Below, piece after piece: positions 20,680 through 31,169 of a stretch of 64,000 nt of DNA. Location of the stretch: NCBI GenBank assembly GCA_016715325.1, contig JADKAL010000001.1, forward strand, positions 434,001 through 498,000, given 5' to 3'. The DNA comes from Methylococcaceae bacterium (GTDB lineage: Bacteria > Pseudomonadota > Gammaproteobacteria > Methylococcales > Methylomonadaceae). Within the stretch, counting starts at the first letter, position 1. Each line of letters starts with the position of its first letter. A model generated the notes under the pieces. It had not been told where the DNA came from. It made no database searches and saw only the letters and a program-made list of their open reading frames with translations. A program made the position numbers and the translations under genes.

Positions 20680-22302
20680 ATGAATCCACAAACAAAACAC
20701 AATTCGCTCGCTCATCTCACGTTCGATAACCGCTTTGTTGCTGAATTGCCGGGCGATCCTGAAATGGGTAACTTCACGCGGCAAGTGTCCGGTGCGTGTT
20801 ATTCGAGGGTATTACCCACGAAGGTGTCAAAGCCTGAAACGCTGGTTTATTCAAAGGAAGTTGCCGATTTTTTAGATTTGTCTGAGCAAGCGTGCCGCTC
20901 CGGCGATTTTGCCCAAGTCTTTGCCGGAAATCATTTACTTCCCGGCATGGAACCTCATGCGACCTGCTACGGCGGGCATCAATTCGGTGTGTGGGCAGGA
21001 CAATTGGGCGATGGCCGGGCTATCAATTTAGGCGATGTCATTAATCGCAAAGGTGAGCGTTGGGCATTACAGCTTAAAGGTGCGGGATTAACGCCGTATT
21101 CTAGAATGGCAGACGGTTTGGCAGTATTGCGATCTTCGTTACGAGAATTTCTGTGCAGCGAGGCGATGCATCATCTCGGGGTTCCGACCACACGTGCCTT
21201 GAGTCTGATTTCTACAGGCGAACAAGTTGTCCGGGATATGTTTTATAACGGCAACCCGAAAGTGGAGCCGGGGGCGATTGTTTGTCGAGTCGCACCGACA
21301 TTTTTGCGATTCGGACATTTTCAAATATTTTCCGCGCGCGGGGATTTGGAAACATTGAAAAAACTGCTGAATCACACGATAAGAACCTATTTTCCGCATT
21401 TGGGTGAACCCTCGCGCGATGTTTATTTAGCATGGTTTGAAGAAGTTTGCCGGACTACGGCAACAATGATTGTGCATTGGCAACGGGTCGGCTTCGTTCA
21501 TGGGGTGATGAATACCGATAATATGTCTATTCTTGGTTTAACCATAGATTACGGGCCATACGGCTGGCTGGAAAATTACGACCCCGACTGGACGCCGAAT
21601 ACCACCGATTCGGCTGAGCGCCGTTACCGGTTTGGCAATCAGCCTGCTTGCGCCTTTTGGAATTTAGCGCAATTAGCCAATGCGATATATCCATTGATTG
21701 GGCGCGCTAAACTTTTAGAACAAGCATTAGAGGTCTATACGCAAGAATTTGGGGAGCAATGGCAATTAATGATGAGTCAAAAATTAGGTTTGAGCCGCTA
21801 TGATTCCGAACAAGACGACGCGCTTTTTGCCGATCTTTTAACGCTGATGGAATCGATTGAGACCGATATGACACTCTTTTTTCGACGATTAGCAGGCATT
21901 GAGCTTGGACAGGACGATTTGGAAAATAATAGTCATTCCGAAAATTTAATCGCTTCGCTAGCAGATGCTTATTATGTCCCCGAACAATTAACGCCGGATT
22001 ATGTTGCAAGTTTGATCGAATGGTTAAAACGTTACCAGCGACGTAGATTACAGGACGATGTATCACAAGTTGTCAGGCGCGAAAAGATGAACCGGGTTAA
22101 CCCGAAATATGTGTTGCGAAATTATATAGCGCAATTGGCGATCGATAAAGCGGAGCAAGGCGATTACGCGATGATTGAGGAGCTGCTAGAGTTGCTTCGT
22201 TACCCTTACGAAGAGCAATCTGATAAGGAAATTTACTCAGCTAAAAGACCCGACTGGGCTAGACAAAGGCCCGGTTGTTCGATGCTATCCTGCAGTTCTT
22301 GA
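20680..22302 (+). CDS. selO: protein adenylyltransferase SelO (YdiU/UPF0061)
   Basis: Pseudokinase-fold enzyme that transfers AMP to Ser/Thr/Tyr of proteins, linked in E. coli to redox homeostasis. Seen: GGHQFGVWAGQLGDGRAINLG, LQLKGAGLTPYSRMADG with the nucleotide-binding lysine, LREFLCSEAMHHLGVPTTRA, and the metal-site GFVHGVMNTDNMSILGLTIDYG. It ends CSMLSCSS, where eukaryotic SelO carries selenocysteine; here the codons are ordinary. The ATG at 20680, preceded by AAGAG, gives 540 residues; an earlier TTG-type start at 20650 is less likely. Confidence 0.93.
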   Translation: MNPQTKHNSLAHLTFDNRFVAELPGDPEMGNFTRQVSGACYSRVLPTKVSKPETLVYSKEVADFLDLSEQACRSGDFAQVFAGNHLLPGMEPHATCYGGHQFGVWAGQLGDGRAINLGDVINRKGERWALQLKGAGLTPYSRMADGLAVLRSSLREFLCSEAMHHLGVPTTRALSLISTGEQVVRDMFYNGNPKVEPGAIVCRVAPTFLRFGHFQIFSARGDLETLKKLLNHTIRTYFPHLGEPSRDVYLAWFEEVCRTTATMIVHWQRVGFVHGVMNTDNMSILGLTIDYGPYGWLENYDPDWTPNTTDSAERRYRFGNQPACAFWNLAQLANAIYPLIGRAKLLEQALEVYTQEFGEQWQLMMSQKLGLSRYDSEQDDALFADLLTLMESIETDMTLFFRRLAGIELGQDDLENNSHSENLIASLADAYYVPEQLTPDYVASLIEWLKRYQRRRLQDDVSQVVRREKMNRVNPKYVLRNYIAQLAIDKAEQGDYAMIEELLELLRYPYEEQSDKEIYSAKRPDWARQRPGCSMLSCSS

Positions 22303-22502
22303 TAAAACACTTAGGGAGAGAAACGTAAATATTTGATGACTATGTTTAATTAATGTTGTTTCGGTTAAGAAAATCGGAACTCATAATCGAAATATTACTT
22401 AAAAAACAAGTTTCTGGGCAAGTTTAATAATGTTGACTATAATCGTAATCTTTAGGCTACAAATTTTAGATGGCGTTAGGTTAACCGGCATGGGATTAGA
22501 CA

Positions 22503-22949
22503 TTGGAAAAGCTTAAGGATAAAAAACCGGTTGCCGGTTGTATCTTTATAGTTATTTTCTTTTTTTTTATTGCTGTCGCTTCTATTGCTAAATCCGCCGA
22601 GATAGTCGTCAATAAATCGGTGCCTAACGCGAGCTATTCCGCCATGGAGATTCGCGCTATCTTTACCATGCAAAAAAGGTTTTGGTCGAATAATCGTCAG
22701 ATTAAAGTCTATACCTTATGCGACGGCAATCCGCTCTATAAAGATTTCGTCAAGAATAATCTAGGCATGTTCCCTCACCAAATCAGGCGGATTTGGGACA
22801 GAATAACCTACTCAGGAACCGGAACTGAGCCGATTGAACTGGACTCTGAGCAAGAAATGATAGAAAAAATTGCCAATACACCCAATTCTATCGGCTATTT
22901 AACCAAGAAACCCGACAATGACAATGTCCGTTCTATTGACTATCGTTAA
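22503..22949 (+). CDS. secreted phosphate-binding-protein-like small protein
   Basis: A 148-residue exported protein: an N-terminal hydrophobic signal (CIFIVIFFFFIAVASIAKSA) then a PstS-like half domain (IVVNKSVPNASYSAMEIRAIF, then NSIGYLTKKP). Proteins of this short type are annotated as phosphate ABC transporter substrate-binding-like. No permease genes are near, so it is more likely a sensor partner than a transporter part. The start is TTG at 22503, with no good ATG before the signal. It is the first gene of a predicted operon with an outer-membrane barrel and a GGDEF/EAL protein. Confidence 0.6.
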   Translation: MEKLKDKKPVAGCIFIVIFFFFIAVASIAKSAEIVVNKSVPNASYSAMEIRAIFTMQKRFWSNNRQIKVYTLCDGNPLYKDFVKNNLGMFPHQIRRIWDRITYSGTGTEPIELDSEQEMIEKIANTPNSIGYLTKKPDNDNVRSIDYR

Positions 22950-23013
22950 ACGGACGTCACCTTCCGGAATCGGCTTTAGCGCCATTGCCCGGTATCGCGG
23001 TGAGTCTATTAAT

Positions 23014-24209
23014 TTGAAGGAAAAAAGTGAAAATTTTAATAAATTAGCGGCTTGTCTATTCTTTGTTTTTTATTGTGCAACAACGCAAGCAGACACTCAA
23101 TTAATACCGGATGAGCTGCAGTTTCACGGGTTTTTAACGCAAGGCTTTTTTCATTCTTCCGACAATAATGTTTTCGGACAGAGCGACGACGGCATCAGTC
23201 CCGGCTTGACGGAAATCGGACTTAACATCAATTTCCAGCCAATCGATAAATTACGATTTGCTGCTCAAGGTCTTTATCGACGGGGCGGCGATGTAGACCC
23301 GGCAGTGTAAGATTGGATTACGGCTTAGCCGATTTGACCTTATTGGAATACGATAGCGGCAAATTAGGTATCCGCGGCGGTCGTGATAAAATTCCCTTCG
23401 GATTGTATAACGAAACCCGAGATGTTGCGTTTACTCATCCAACGATTTTGTTGCCTCAAGGTATTTATTTCGATCGCTCGCGATCCTTGTTGCTTTCTGC
23501 CGACGGTGGGTCTGTATATGCCGAACAACGGACCGAATACGGTGACTTTGCCTTTAAGTTCAACGTCGGAATGCCTTCCAACGATTTGCGCGAAATTAGA
23601 AGAGTCGTGCTTGCAACGCAAGATGCAAAAGGCGAATTTGAAACTAAACCAGCGATAGCGACCCAATTAACCTATGAACTTAATGGGGGAGAATATATTT
23701 TTGCCGTTAGCTATATGGATTTGGAATTCGACTATTTTCCGGCAACCGGGGAGGAACTTAGAAAAAGTAGTACACACATTCAACCGTTAATGTTTTCCGC
23801 GCAGTATAACGGAGAAAAGTTTACGCTGACCGGCGAGTATCAATATCGTTGGAACAACTTTGGTAACTTCGCGCCGGCAGGAAGGTTTGTGACCGAAAGT
23901 TGGTACATCGAAGGCAGTTATCGGATTTTGCCCCAACTACAGGCAACAGTTCGATACGACACACTATCGATCGATAGGGACGATAGGAAGGGTGACGGTG
24001 CGGTCGCATTAGGATTTCCAAGAAATGTAGCATTTGCACAGGACTGGGTGTTCGGTTTGCGTTGGGACATCACCCCTTCATGGATGTTAAGAGGCGATTA
24101 TACACTGGTACACGGCACGGCTTGGTTGCCGCAAGCCGATAACCCGAATGTGAATCAAGATACTCAAGACTGGGACTTGTATGGTTTGGAATTGTCGTTC
24201 AAATTTTAG
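23014..24209 (+). CDS. outer-membrane beta-barrel porin-like protein, frameshifted
   Basis: Two frames (to 23310 and from 23313) together encode one outer-membrane barrel. A signal peptide (KLAACLFFVFYCATTQA) is followed by FHGFLTQGFF and alternating amphipathic strands (RGGRDKIPFGLYNETRD, FTLTGEYQYRWNNFG, MLRGDYTLVHGTAW), and it ends in ELSFKF, a proper C-terminal Phe for BAM insertion. The break at about 23305 is one missing base within PAV/R-LDYG. The start is probably TTG at 23014 with GGTGA upstream; the ATG at 22918 lies inside the previous gene. Function is inferred: a porin or sensor barrel working with its neighbours. Confidence 0.6.
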
Positions 24210-24216
24210 TTAATCT

Positions 24217-27050
24217 ATGGGAAACAGTAGCCTATTTTTCAGTTTGAGATGGAAGCTTGCAATCCTGTTCGGTAGCGTCTTTCTTATTCTGCAAAGTGTA
24301 TTTACTTTTGTTGCCTATTTGAATGCACAAGACAATTTCGAAAAAGAGAGGGCTGACATCCATAGCAGCCACATCAATATCGCTCAAACCTTAACTAAAG
24401 ACTCATTTTTGGTGCTGGAACAATTTGCGGAACTGGTTTCAATCGTGAATGATCCTTCAAATGCCGTGCAAAAGGAGCAAAAGCACACCATTAAATCGTT
24501 AAACGAAAATTGGTCTCGTTGGCAAGTGATCTGGGATATAAAAAGTATTGCCTATTTCGACAAATCAGGGGTCAGAGTCAAATCCTGGGGTGAGGAGTTA
24601 ATAAGCTCCAATGCTATCGTACAGCATGTTTTGGAGCAGGAGACGCCCGGGTATCAAGTTTTTGTCCGGATAATTGTTTTCAACAGGCGGTTATTCCCGA
24701 TTATGGGTAATGCCCGAATGTCCAGCGGTGTTTTTAGGTCATCCGTTCAAATTCTGCCGATGTTATCATCAAATATAAGGATGCTACCCATTCGGATCTG
24801 GGTATTTTAGTCGTTGATAAAGCAAGAAATAACGTTCAAGACATCGCAGAGGAAGCCGGTTGGAAATACAAGCTATCGGGTATGACGCGACCGGATAAAA
24901 ACCTGCCGGTATTTGAATATATTTCTAAGCACTATGCGATCGAAACTTTTTTTAAAGTCAGCAAACGTATCGAATTCGATCAAGCTATTTTTGAAGTCAG
25001 CATCTTACCGATAGACGCTAAGGAAGTGAAAGATGCGCCGCCTTATTTTTTCTTTATCAACGATATTACTTCCGATATTCGTAATCTGAATGCCGACCTT
25101 AAGCATATTTGGTTATACAGTTTTACCGGCTTGTTAGCTTCTTTATTATTGATTTTGCTGACTTTACACTTCTCTTTCAGACGCATAACCGGGCTTTCGA
25201 AAGCGTTGCCTTTGTTGTCGAAATATCATTTCAGGGAGTTTAGAGAGCAAGTCGATTTTAAAAATACGACCAATTTAATCGGTCACGATGAACTCGATAA
25301 TTTAAGCGACACCGCATTAGCATTGGCGGATCAGCTAGAATTTCTTGAGCAAGAAATGCGCGGTCATACCTTTAACTTACTAGAAAAAAGCCAAGAACTC
25401 GCAAAAGAACGCGATTTTATTAAGCAACTTGTCGAGTTGGCGCCCATCATAATCATCATACAAAAACAAAACGGTATCATATTAACAATAAACCACGCCG
25501 GAGTAGATGCTTTCGAATCCGATAGCCGCTCGCTAATCGGTAAGGTTTTCGATTTATTTCTTCCAGAATCGGATCAGGAACACTTTAAGAAGCTTAATCG
25601 ATTAAGAACAGGGGAATACGGTGATCAAATACAGATCGATGGTCTATTGGTTACAGAAGGCGGAAAATATCGCGACATCTCTTGGTTTCACAAGTTATTG
25701 CCGTCTAAACAATACGGCGAAGAGATGATCGTCTTAACATTGGGACTCGACATTAGCGAACGTAAAATTGCAGAAGCCAGAAATATCCGAATGGCTTACT
25801 ACGATTATTTAACCGGGCTCAGTAACCGACGCAAATTTCAAGAGGAGTTTACACAAAAACTGGCTTCGGCAAGCCGATACGGTTATCAACTTGCGTTGTT
25901 CTATCTCGACCTTGACCGCTTTAAAGAGATTAACGACACAAGCGGACATGAAGCGGGGGATAGTTTTTTAAAATTGGTCGCTAACGTATTAAAAGAAACG
26001 GTTCGTTCGACGGACTTGTTGTGCCGTTTGGGTGGCGACGAGTTTACCTTATTGATGCCTCATGCCGACATTGCAGGTATCGAGCATATTGCAAGAAAAA
26101 TCAATTATGTACTCAAAGCGCTGATTTTCAATTATACGGGGAAGAGTTATAGCGCTAGCGCCAGTATCGGGATTGCGATATATCCGTTACACGGATCGAC
26201 AGTCAACGAGTTGATGGCTAACGCCGACCTTGCCATGTATAAGGCAAAGGAGTTGGGGCGTGGGCAACATCATATGTTTAACCTTAACTTCGATTACCGT
26301 AATAAGCTAAATCAAACCGTACGCTGGCGTAATATTCTGGACGACGCTATTTATAACGATAAATTCGTTTTGGAGTATCAACCCATTCTTGATATTAAAT
26401 CAGATGAGGTAAGCCACTACGAGTGCCTAGTCCGGTTGAAACAAGACGACGGCCAACTCATTATGCCGAAAGATTTTGTCTTCAGAGCGGAAGAATTGGG
26501 CATCATAGGTAAAATCGACAGGCTGGTGCTTAAAAAAGCGGTAGAGCAACATATTGAATTTAACCGGCAAGGTAAAAAATTCAAACTTAGCGTTAACGTT
26601 TCCAAGCGATCGTTTGAAGAACCGGCTATATTTGAATATTTCGCAACACTTTTTAACAATCCGGAAGTTGAACAAGAACGAATCATTTTTGAGATCACGG
26701 ATACGGCGTCGATTTCGAATTACCAATCCACGAATATTTTAATCGATAAGATTAGAGGTCTTGGCTGCGTTTTAGCGTTGAACGACTTCGGTGTTGAATA
26801 TCCGTCCTTGCATTACCTTAAAAATGCGCCGGTCGATTATGTGAAAATCGATGGATCGTTGATTCGACAGATCGATAAAAACGACGACGACAAAGTATTT
26901 GTTAAAACACTAATCGAATTAGCGCAAGCATTCGGTAAAAAGACTGTTGCGGAATATGTCGAAAACGAAGTTGTTTTAACCCTCTTAAAGGAGTTTGGCA
27001 TAGACTATGCGCAAGGTTACCATATCGGAAAGCCGAGGCCCTTAGATTGA
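24217..27050 (+). CDS. membrane GGDEF/EAL c-di-GMP signalling protein, frameshifted
   Basis: Order: membrane helix (ILFGSVFLILQSVFTFVAYL), a periplasmic sensor domain, a second helix (near 25110-25160), a PAS domain (about 25420-25760), GGDEF and EAL. The diguanylate cyclase site is intact (LCRLGGDEFTLL, about 26025). The EAL signature is YECLVRL and the later DDFG is LNDFGVEYPS, so phosphodiesterase activity is doubtful. The sensor domain is broken by at least three indels between about 24660 and 24740, near T and C runs; restoring one T gives a CPDNC-type Cys pair expected in this sensor type. The two frames end at 24810 and restart before 24882. It closes the operon begun at 22503. Confidence 0.75.
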
Positions 27051-27161
27051 TTCAAGCGATCTACCGTCCGAATGACTGATGTTATCGAGTCAATTTTCAG
27101 TGCGGTATTGTCGATAAGCGTTTAATCCCGTATTTAACCATTGGAGAAACCTGCTGTATTT

Positions 27162-28096
27162 ATGAATAAGCTAAAGTGTGCGGTTGTCGGTGTCGGCTAC
27201 TTGGGTAAATTTCATGCTGAAAAATATGCATCGTTGCCGGATTGTGAGTTAACTGCGGTTGTCGATGTCGATATAGAGTCCGCTCAGAGAATAGCGGGTA
27301 AATTCGGCGCTAAGGCCTATACCGATTACCAGGAAATAATTAGCCTTGTCGATGCGGTCAGTATTGTCGTACCTACGACCTATCATCATGAAGTATCGAT
27401 GAGTTTTCTTAAAGCCGGCGTTCATGTTTTGGTTGAAAAACCGATTACAGTGACGGTTGAAGAAGCCGACGAACTCATTGAGATGGCAAAGAAAAAAACG
27501 TCGTATTGCAAGTCGGACATCTAGAACGATTTAATCCGGCGGTTATGGGGTTAGAAAGGGATGAAAAACCTTTATTTATCGAGTCGCACCGGTTATCGCC
27601 CTTCAATCCGCGAGCGAATGACGTCAGTGTCGTTTTAGATCTAATGATTCACGATATCGATATTATACTGGCGCTGGTCGATTCCGAATTAGAGCGAATC
27701 GATGCAAGCGGAACAGCAGTGTTAACCCAAGGTACCGATATTGCCAATGCGCGACTTCTGTTTGTTAACGGTTGCGTTGCCAATGTAACGGCAAGTCGAA
27801 TCAGTATGAAGCAAGAACGCAAAATGCGCATGTTCCGCCCGAGTTCTTACGTTTCTGTGGATTTTCAGAATCGAGTATTAACAAAACACACAACAGGGGC
27901 AAAGGAAATGTTTCCCGGAATACCTGAAATCGTAACCGAAGAATCTGTTTTTGAAAGCGGCGATGCGTTATTGGAAGAGATAAAGCATTTCGTCAATTGT
28001 ATCCAATTAGGCATCGCTCCATTAGTTTCCGGAGAGGCGGGTAGAAGGGCTCTATCCACCGCTATCCGAATTACTGAGTTGTTAGGCGACAAATAG
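27162..28096 (+). CDS. Gfo/Idh/MocA oxidoreductase, frameshifted (possibly GnnA-like)
   Basis: NAD(P)-dependent sugar oxidoreductase: Rossmann motif AVVGVGYLGKFHAEKYA near the start, the VEKPIT catalytic-lysine motif, then GHLERFNPAV and DLMIHDIDIIL. The frame breaks in the A-run at about 27490-27497; one more A restores AKKKNVVLQVGHLERF exactly. The ATG at 27162 is preferred to the TTG at 27141. Sequence style and a methanotroph host fit GnnA, which oxidises UDP-GlcNAc for diamino-sugar lipid A, but no gnnB or lpx gene is adjacent, so the substrate is left open. Confidence 0.75.
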
Positions 28097-28110
28097 ACGA
28101 GTAAAAGAGT

Positions 28111-28140
28111 GCGCCACAACTTCTATCAAAGTGGCGGCGC
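28111..28140. terminator. hairpin between convergent genes
   Basis: GCGCCAC (28111-28117) pairs with GTGGCGGCGC (28131-28140) apart from one bulged G, with a 13-base loop, between the Gfo/Idh and mlaA stops. There is no T-run, so termination is possible but unproven. Confidence 0.35.
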
Positions 28141-28171
28141 AGTTAATTATTATGTGCGGATCGTTCGAAAC

Positions 28172-28981
28172 TTATTTGTTCGGTACCGGATTAGTGACAG
28201 TTTTAGCATCGTTGCTCTTGCTGCTTTGGGGATCTTCAAGGTCTAAGTCCCCGAAATTGTCGGTCGAATCGGTTTTGCCGTCTGTTGCAAGGTGTGTCCT
28301 CCACTGTAAGAACGACTCCCGAGTAAACACATAAGGATCGAGGGCCGCCTCGTCAATAAATTTTAACGAACCTTCGGCATTCGCTCTCGTGTTAATTAAA
28401 GACAATGCTTGTGCAGGAATACCGACATAATTGACCGGATTTGCCGCCGTATCGAAAACCGCACCCGGAATACCGCGAGTGGTGATCGGACCCAATAATG
28501 GTAGAACTAAATAGGTACCCTGAGGTACGCCCCAAACAGCGAGTGTTTGCTCGAAATCTTCGTCGCTTTGACCGAGGCCGACGTTTTTTGCGACATCGAA
28601 AAATCCCGCCATACCCAATGTGGAATTCATCAAAAATCGACCGGTATCGAGACCGCTTTGTTTGATTTTGCCTTGCAGCAAATCGTTAGCGACAATATTT
28701 AGGCTTTTTAAGTTATTAAAGAAATTAGAAACACCTGTTTCTACAAAATCGGGCGTAATGAATTTGTAAGTATCTGCGACCGGTTTTGCAACGTAATCGT
28801 CGACGGATTCATTAAAATTGTAAACCTTACGATTTAAGTTTTCGTAGGGATCGGTTACGTTTTGCGCGCTAGAGTCTTTACTTTGCGTCGTTGCACATCC
28901 GCCAATCCCTAAAATTAAAATCCCGGATACGACAATGTGGAAAAGTTTGTTTTGTTTGCTAATGTTCGTAGAGAGGTGCAT
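28172..28981 (-). CDS. mlaA: MlaA/VacJ-family outer-membrane lipoprotein
   Basis: Outer-membrane component that removes phospholipids from the outer leaflet. A lipoprotein signal ends in GIGGC (about residue 28); the family core DPYENLNRKVYNFNESVD follows, with FLMNSTLGMAGFFDVA, LAVWGVPQGTYLVLPLLGP and the later PVNYVG. The C-terminal tail is low-complexity and polar. It is the last gene of the leftward hpnH-mlaC/hpnM-mlaA set, with 28 bases before it. MlaA homologues are frequent in hopanoid clusters, so a lipid or hopanoid trafficking role is a fair inference. Confidence 0.9.
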   Translation of the reverse strand: MHLSTNISKQNKLFHIVVSGILILGIGGCATTQSKDSSAQNVTDPYENLNRKVYNFNESVDDYVAKPVADTYKFITPDFVETGVSNFFNNLKSLNIVANDLLQGKIKQSGLDTGRFLMNSTLGMAGFFDVAKNVGLGQSDEDFEQTLAVWGVPQGTYLVLPLLGPITTRGIPGAVFDTAANPVNYVGIPAQALSLINTRANAEGSLKFIDEAALDPYVFTRESFLQWRTHLATDGKTDSTDNFGDLDLEDPQSSKSNDAKTVTNPVPNK

Positions 28982-29009
28982 GAGAAAACCTTAAATACTT
29001 CAAATATAA

Positions 29010-29615
29010 TTACTGTTTTGAATAATTATCAATCTTCTCGTTTATTTTCGCAATCAAAGCATCAAACCCTTCGCGTTGCAAAATAGTCGTATATTCCGAT
29101 CTTTTTAAAGCTAAGTCGCTGACGCCATTAGCTATTATGTTGATAATTCGCCAGCTGTCGCCTTTTTCTTTTAACATGTAATCGAACTTCACTGGTTTGT
29201 CGTTGGGAATATCCAAATGAGAATGTATTACTACGCCGCCTCGAGTTGTTTCTTCTTCGGTGTCGAAACTGAAACTTTCACCATCGTAATCCTTAAAGTT
29301 GTGCGCGTAAGATGCGATACTCAACCGGCTGAAAACATCGACTAATTGTTGTTGCTGCGGCTCGGTTAATTTCTCCCATTCCTTGCCGACGACGATTCGC
29401 GCGATTTTAGCTAAGTCATGGCTGTTGGAGACAGGGTCCTTAAGTTTATCGTAACGACCTGAAAATCCGAGTTTTTTCCCGTTTTTCATGACATCGATCA
29501 GTTCTTGTTGGAAGGTGTCGACAATCTGTTTTGCTGTGGATTTCCCTTCGGCGAGTGCTAAGTTGCCCGATAATAGGCAACACACGATTATCGATTTTAG
29601 AATAATTTTAACCAT
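29010..29615 (-). CDS. MlaC/Ttg2D-family periplasmic lipid-binding protein (HpnM-like)
   Basis: Periplasmic carrier of the Mla system or its hopanoid-linked relative HpnM. Signal peptide (ILKSIIVCCLLSGNLALA), then the family pattern: a helical half (GRYDKLKDPVSNSHDLAKIA, KLTEPQQQQLVDVFSRL), then VKFDYMLKEKGDSWRIINIIANGVSDLALKR-type strands at the end. GAGG lies about 10 bases before the ATG. It sits directly after hpnH, which favours the HpnM assignment over a general MlaC; telling them apart needs a profile search. No mlaBDEF genes are near. Confidence 0.82.
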   Translation of the reverse strand: MVKIILKSIIVCCLLSGNLALAEGKSTAKQIVDTFQQELIDVMKNGKKLGFSGRYDKLKDPVSNSHDLAKIARIVVGKEWEKLTEPQQQQLVDVFSRLSIASYAHNFKDYDGESFSFDTEEETTRGGVVIHSHLDIPNDKPVKFDYMLKEKGDSWRIINIIANGVSDLALKRSEYTTILQREGFDALIAKINEKIDNYSKQ

Positions 29616-29664
29616 TCGTTCAGACCTCGTATTAGTAAGCGTTAAGCTGATTACACACAGGTAA

Positions 29665-30765
29665 TTATTCTACGCGGATCGGAATCCCCGACAAGGTAGG
29701 TACCGGCTTTTCAGAGGTATAAAGGGGTACCGGTTCAGGCACCATGTCGCCATCGGTTTTAGGGCCTCTGATAGCGGTCAGTAAGCCTTTAACCGGATGG
29801 CTTAGCATATCTTCGACCGCTGTTGCTTCGTAACCGCAATGCGCCATACATCCTGCGCATTTGGCGTTTTTAACGGTGCCGTATTTTTCCCAGGGCGTAT
29901 CGTTTATGAGTTCTTGAAAGCTAGCGGCATAACCTTCGTCTGCAAGCAAATAGCAAGGTTTTTGCCAGCCGAAAACATTGCGAGTCGGATTGCCCCAAGG
30001 GGTGCAGTCGTAACTTTGATTACCCGCTAAAAAATCAAGATATAGGGAAGAATGATTAAGTTTCCATTTACGATTTTTACCGATTTTAAAGATACCCCGG
30101 AACAATTCTTTGACGTCAGTACCTTTAATGAAAACATCTTGTCTCGGCGCATGTTCGTAGCTGAAACCGGGCGCTATGGTAATTCCTTCGACGCCTAGTT
30201 CCGTGCAATAGTCCAGAAATTCCGCAACTTCTTTTGCATTTTCGCCTTGGAATAAGGTGCAGTTAACGGTAACTCTAAAACCTTTGCTTAAGGCAAGTTT
30301 AATAGCGTCAACCGCTCGTTCGAAAACGCCGTCTTGACAAACCGAACTATCGTGTCTTTCCTGTAGACCGTCCAAGTGAACTGAAAAAGTTAAATAGGGC
30401 GATGGTTTGTAGTCGTCTATTCGTTTTTTTAATAACAGCGCGTTCGTGCACAGGTAGACGAATTTTTTACGGGCGATAATACCCTCTACGATTCTAGGCA
30501 TATCCTTGTGAATCAAGGGTTCGCCGCCTGGAATAGAAACCATGGGCGCGCCGCATTCGTCGACCGCTTGCATACATTCTTCGTAAGATAAGCGTTTATC
30601 GAGAATTTCGTCGGGATAGTCGATTTTTCCGCAACCGGCACAGGCTAGATTGCAACGAAACAGCGGCTCCAGCATCAGTACTAAAGGATATTTTTTGGCG
30701 CCTTTGAGTTTCTGTTTCATAAGGTAGGTGGCTACAGTTAACTGCTGACGTAAAGGAACTCCCAC
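29665..30765 (-). CDS. hpnH: adenosyl-hopene transferase HpnH (radical SAM)
   Basis: Adds the 5'-deoxyadenosyl radical to diploptene to give adenosylhopane, the first step of the C35 hopanoid side chain. The radical SAM cluster cysteines are C38, C42 and C45 in FRCNLACAGCGK, within the strongly conserved LVLMLEPLFRCNLACAGC block. A C-terminal Cys-rich part (AKCAGCMAHCGYEATAVED) is also typical. The GTG at 30765 is chosen because GGAGA lies 8-10 bases upstream and the product then begins like other HpnH proteins; the frame is open to 30834. It diverges from the squalene-shc genes. Confidence 0.95.
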   Translation of the reverse strand: MGVPLRQQLTVATYLMKQKLKGAKKYPLVLMLEPLFRCNLACAGCGKIDYPDEILDKRLSYEECMQAVDECGAPMVSIPGGEPLIHKDMPRIVEGIIARKKFVYLCTNALLLKKRIDDYKPSPYLTFSVHLDGLQERHDSSVCQDGVFERAVDAIKLALSKGFRVTVNCTLFQGENAKEVAEFLDYCTELGVEGITIAPGFSYEHAPRQDVFIKGTDVKELFRGIFKIGKNRKWKLNHSSLYLDFLAGNQSYDCTPWGNPTRNVFGWQKPCYLLADEGYAASFQELINDTPWEKYGTVKNAKCAGCMAHCGYEATAVEDMLSHPVKGLLTAIRGPKTDGDMVPEPVPLYTSEKPVPTLSGIPIRVE

Positions 30766-31169
30766 GGACTTATCTCCAAATTCAATTCTATTTAAAGTTG
30801 ATGCAATGTTGGCGAATAAGTATCGCTTAAACAATGCTTAAAATATTAACTGTAGCTTAAAAGCGACAATTAAACGGGTTTTTTAAATGTTAAAGCATGA
30901 TCTTTAGATTTTCACTATGCTGTCTAAGTATTCTTTATTTCTGCTGGCTAAAAGCCTAAATTCCGGCTTGTTTGATAAGCTCAACTCGAACGTTTTAGAC
31001 GCGTACAGTTCATAAAGACAGCTATTTTTATACTAATTAACTTACATTGTAACACAGAATTATTTTGAAATTGGTAACAAAACAACATTATTTTGCAAAA
31101 TACCAACAAACAGTCTATGATGCTACCAACTTTTAAAGCCTATTGTTGAATTCAAGCCCCAAAAATTAC
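30766..31169. promoter_or_regulatory. divergent control region hpnH / squalene synthase
   Basis: About 400 AT-rich bases with no gene. A perfect 14-bp palindrome TATTTTGCAAAATA lies at 31089-31102, and TTGGTA (31071-31076) faces TACCAA (31101-31106) around it. This is a plausible operator controlling one or both arms of the hopanoid locus. No known regulator consensus was recognised. Confidence 0.4.

Noticed and set aside
28131..28334. Plus-strand 67-residue frame
   Set aside because: It overlaps the end of mlaA on the other strand, has no family resemblance and covers the hairpin between the convergent genes.
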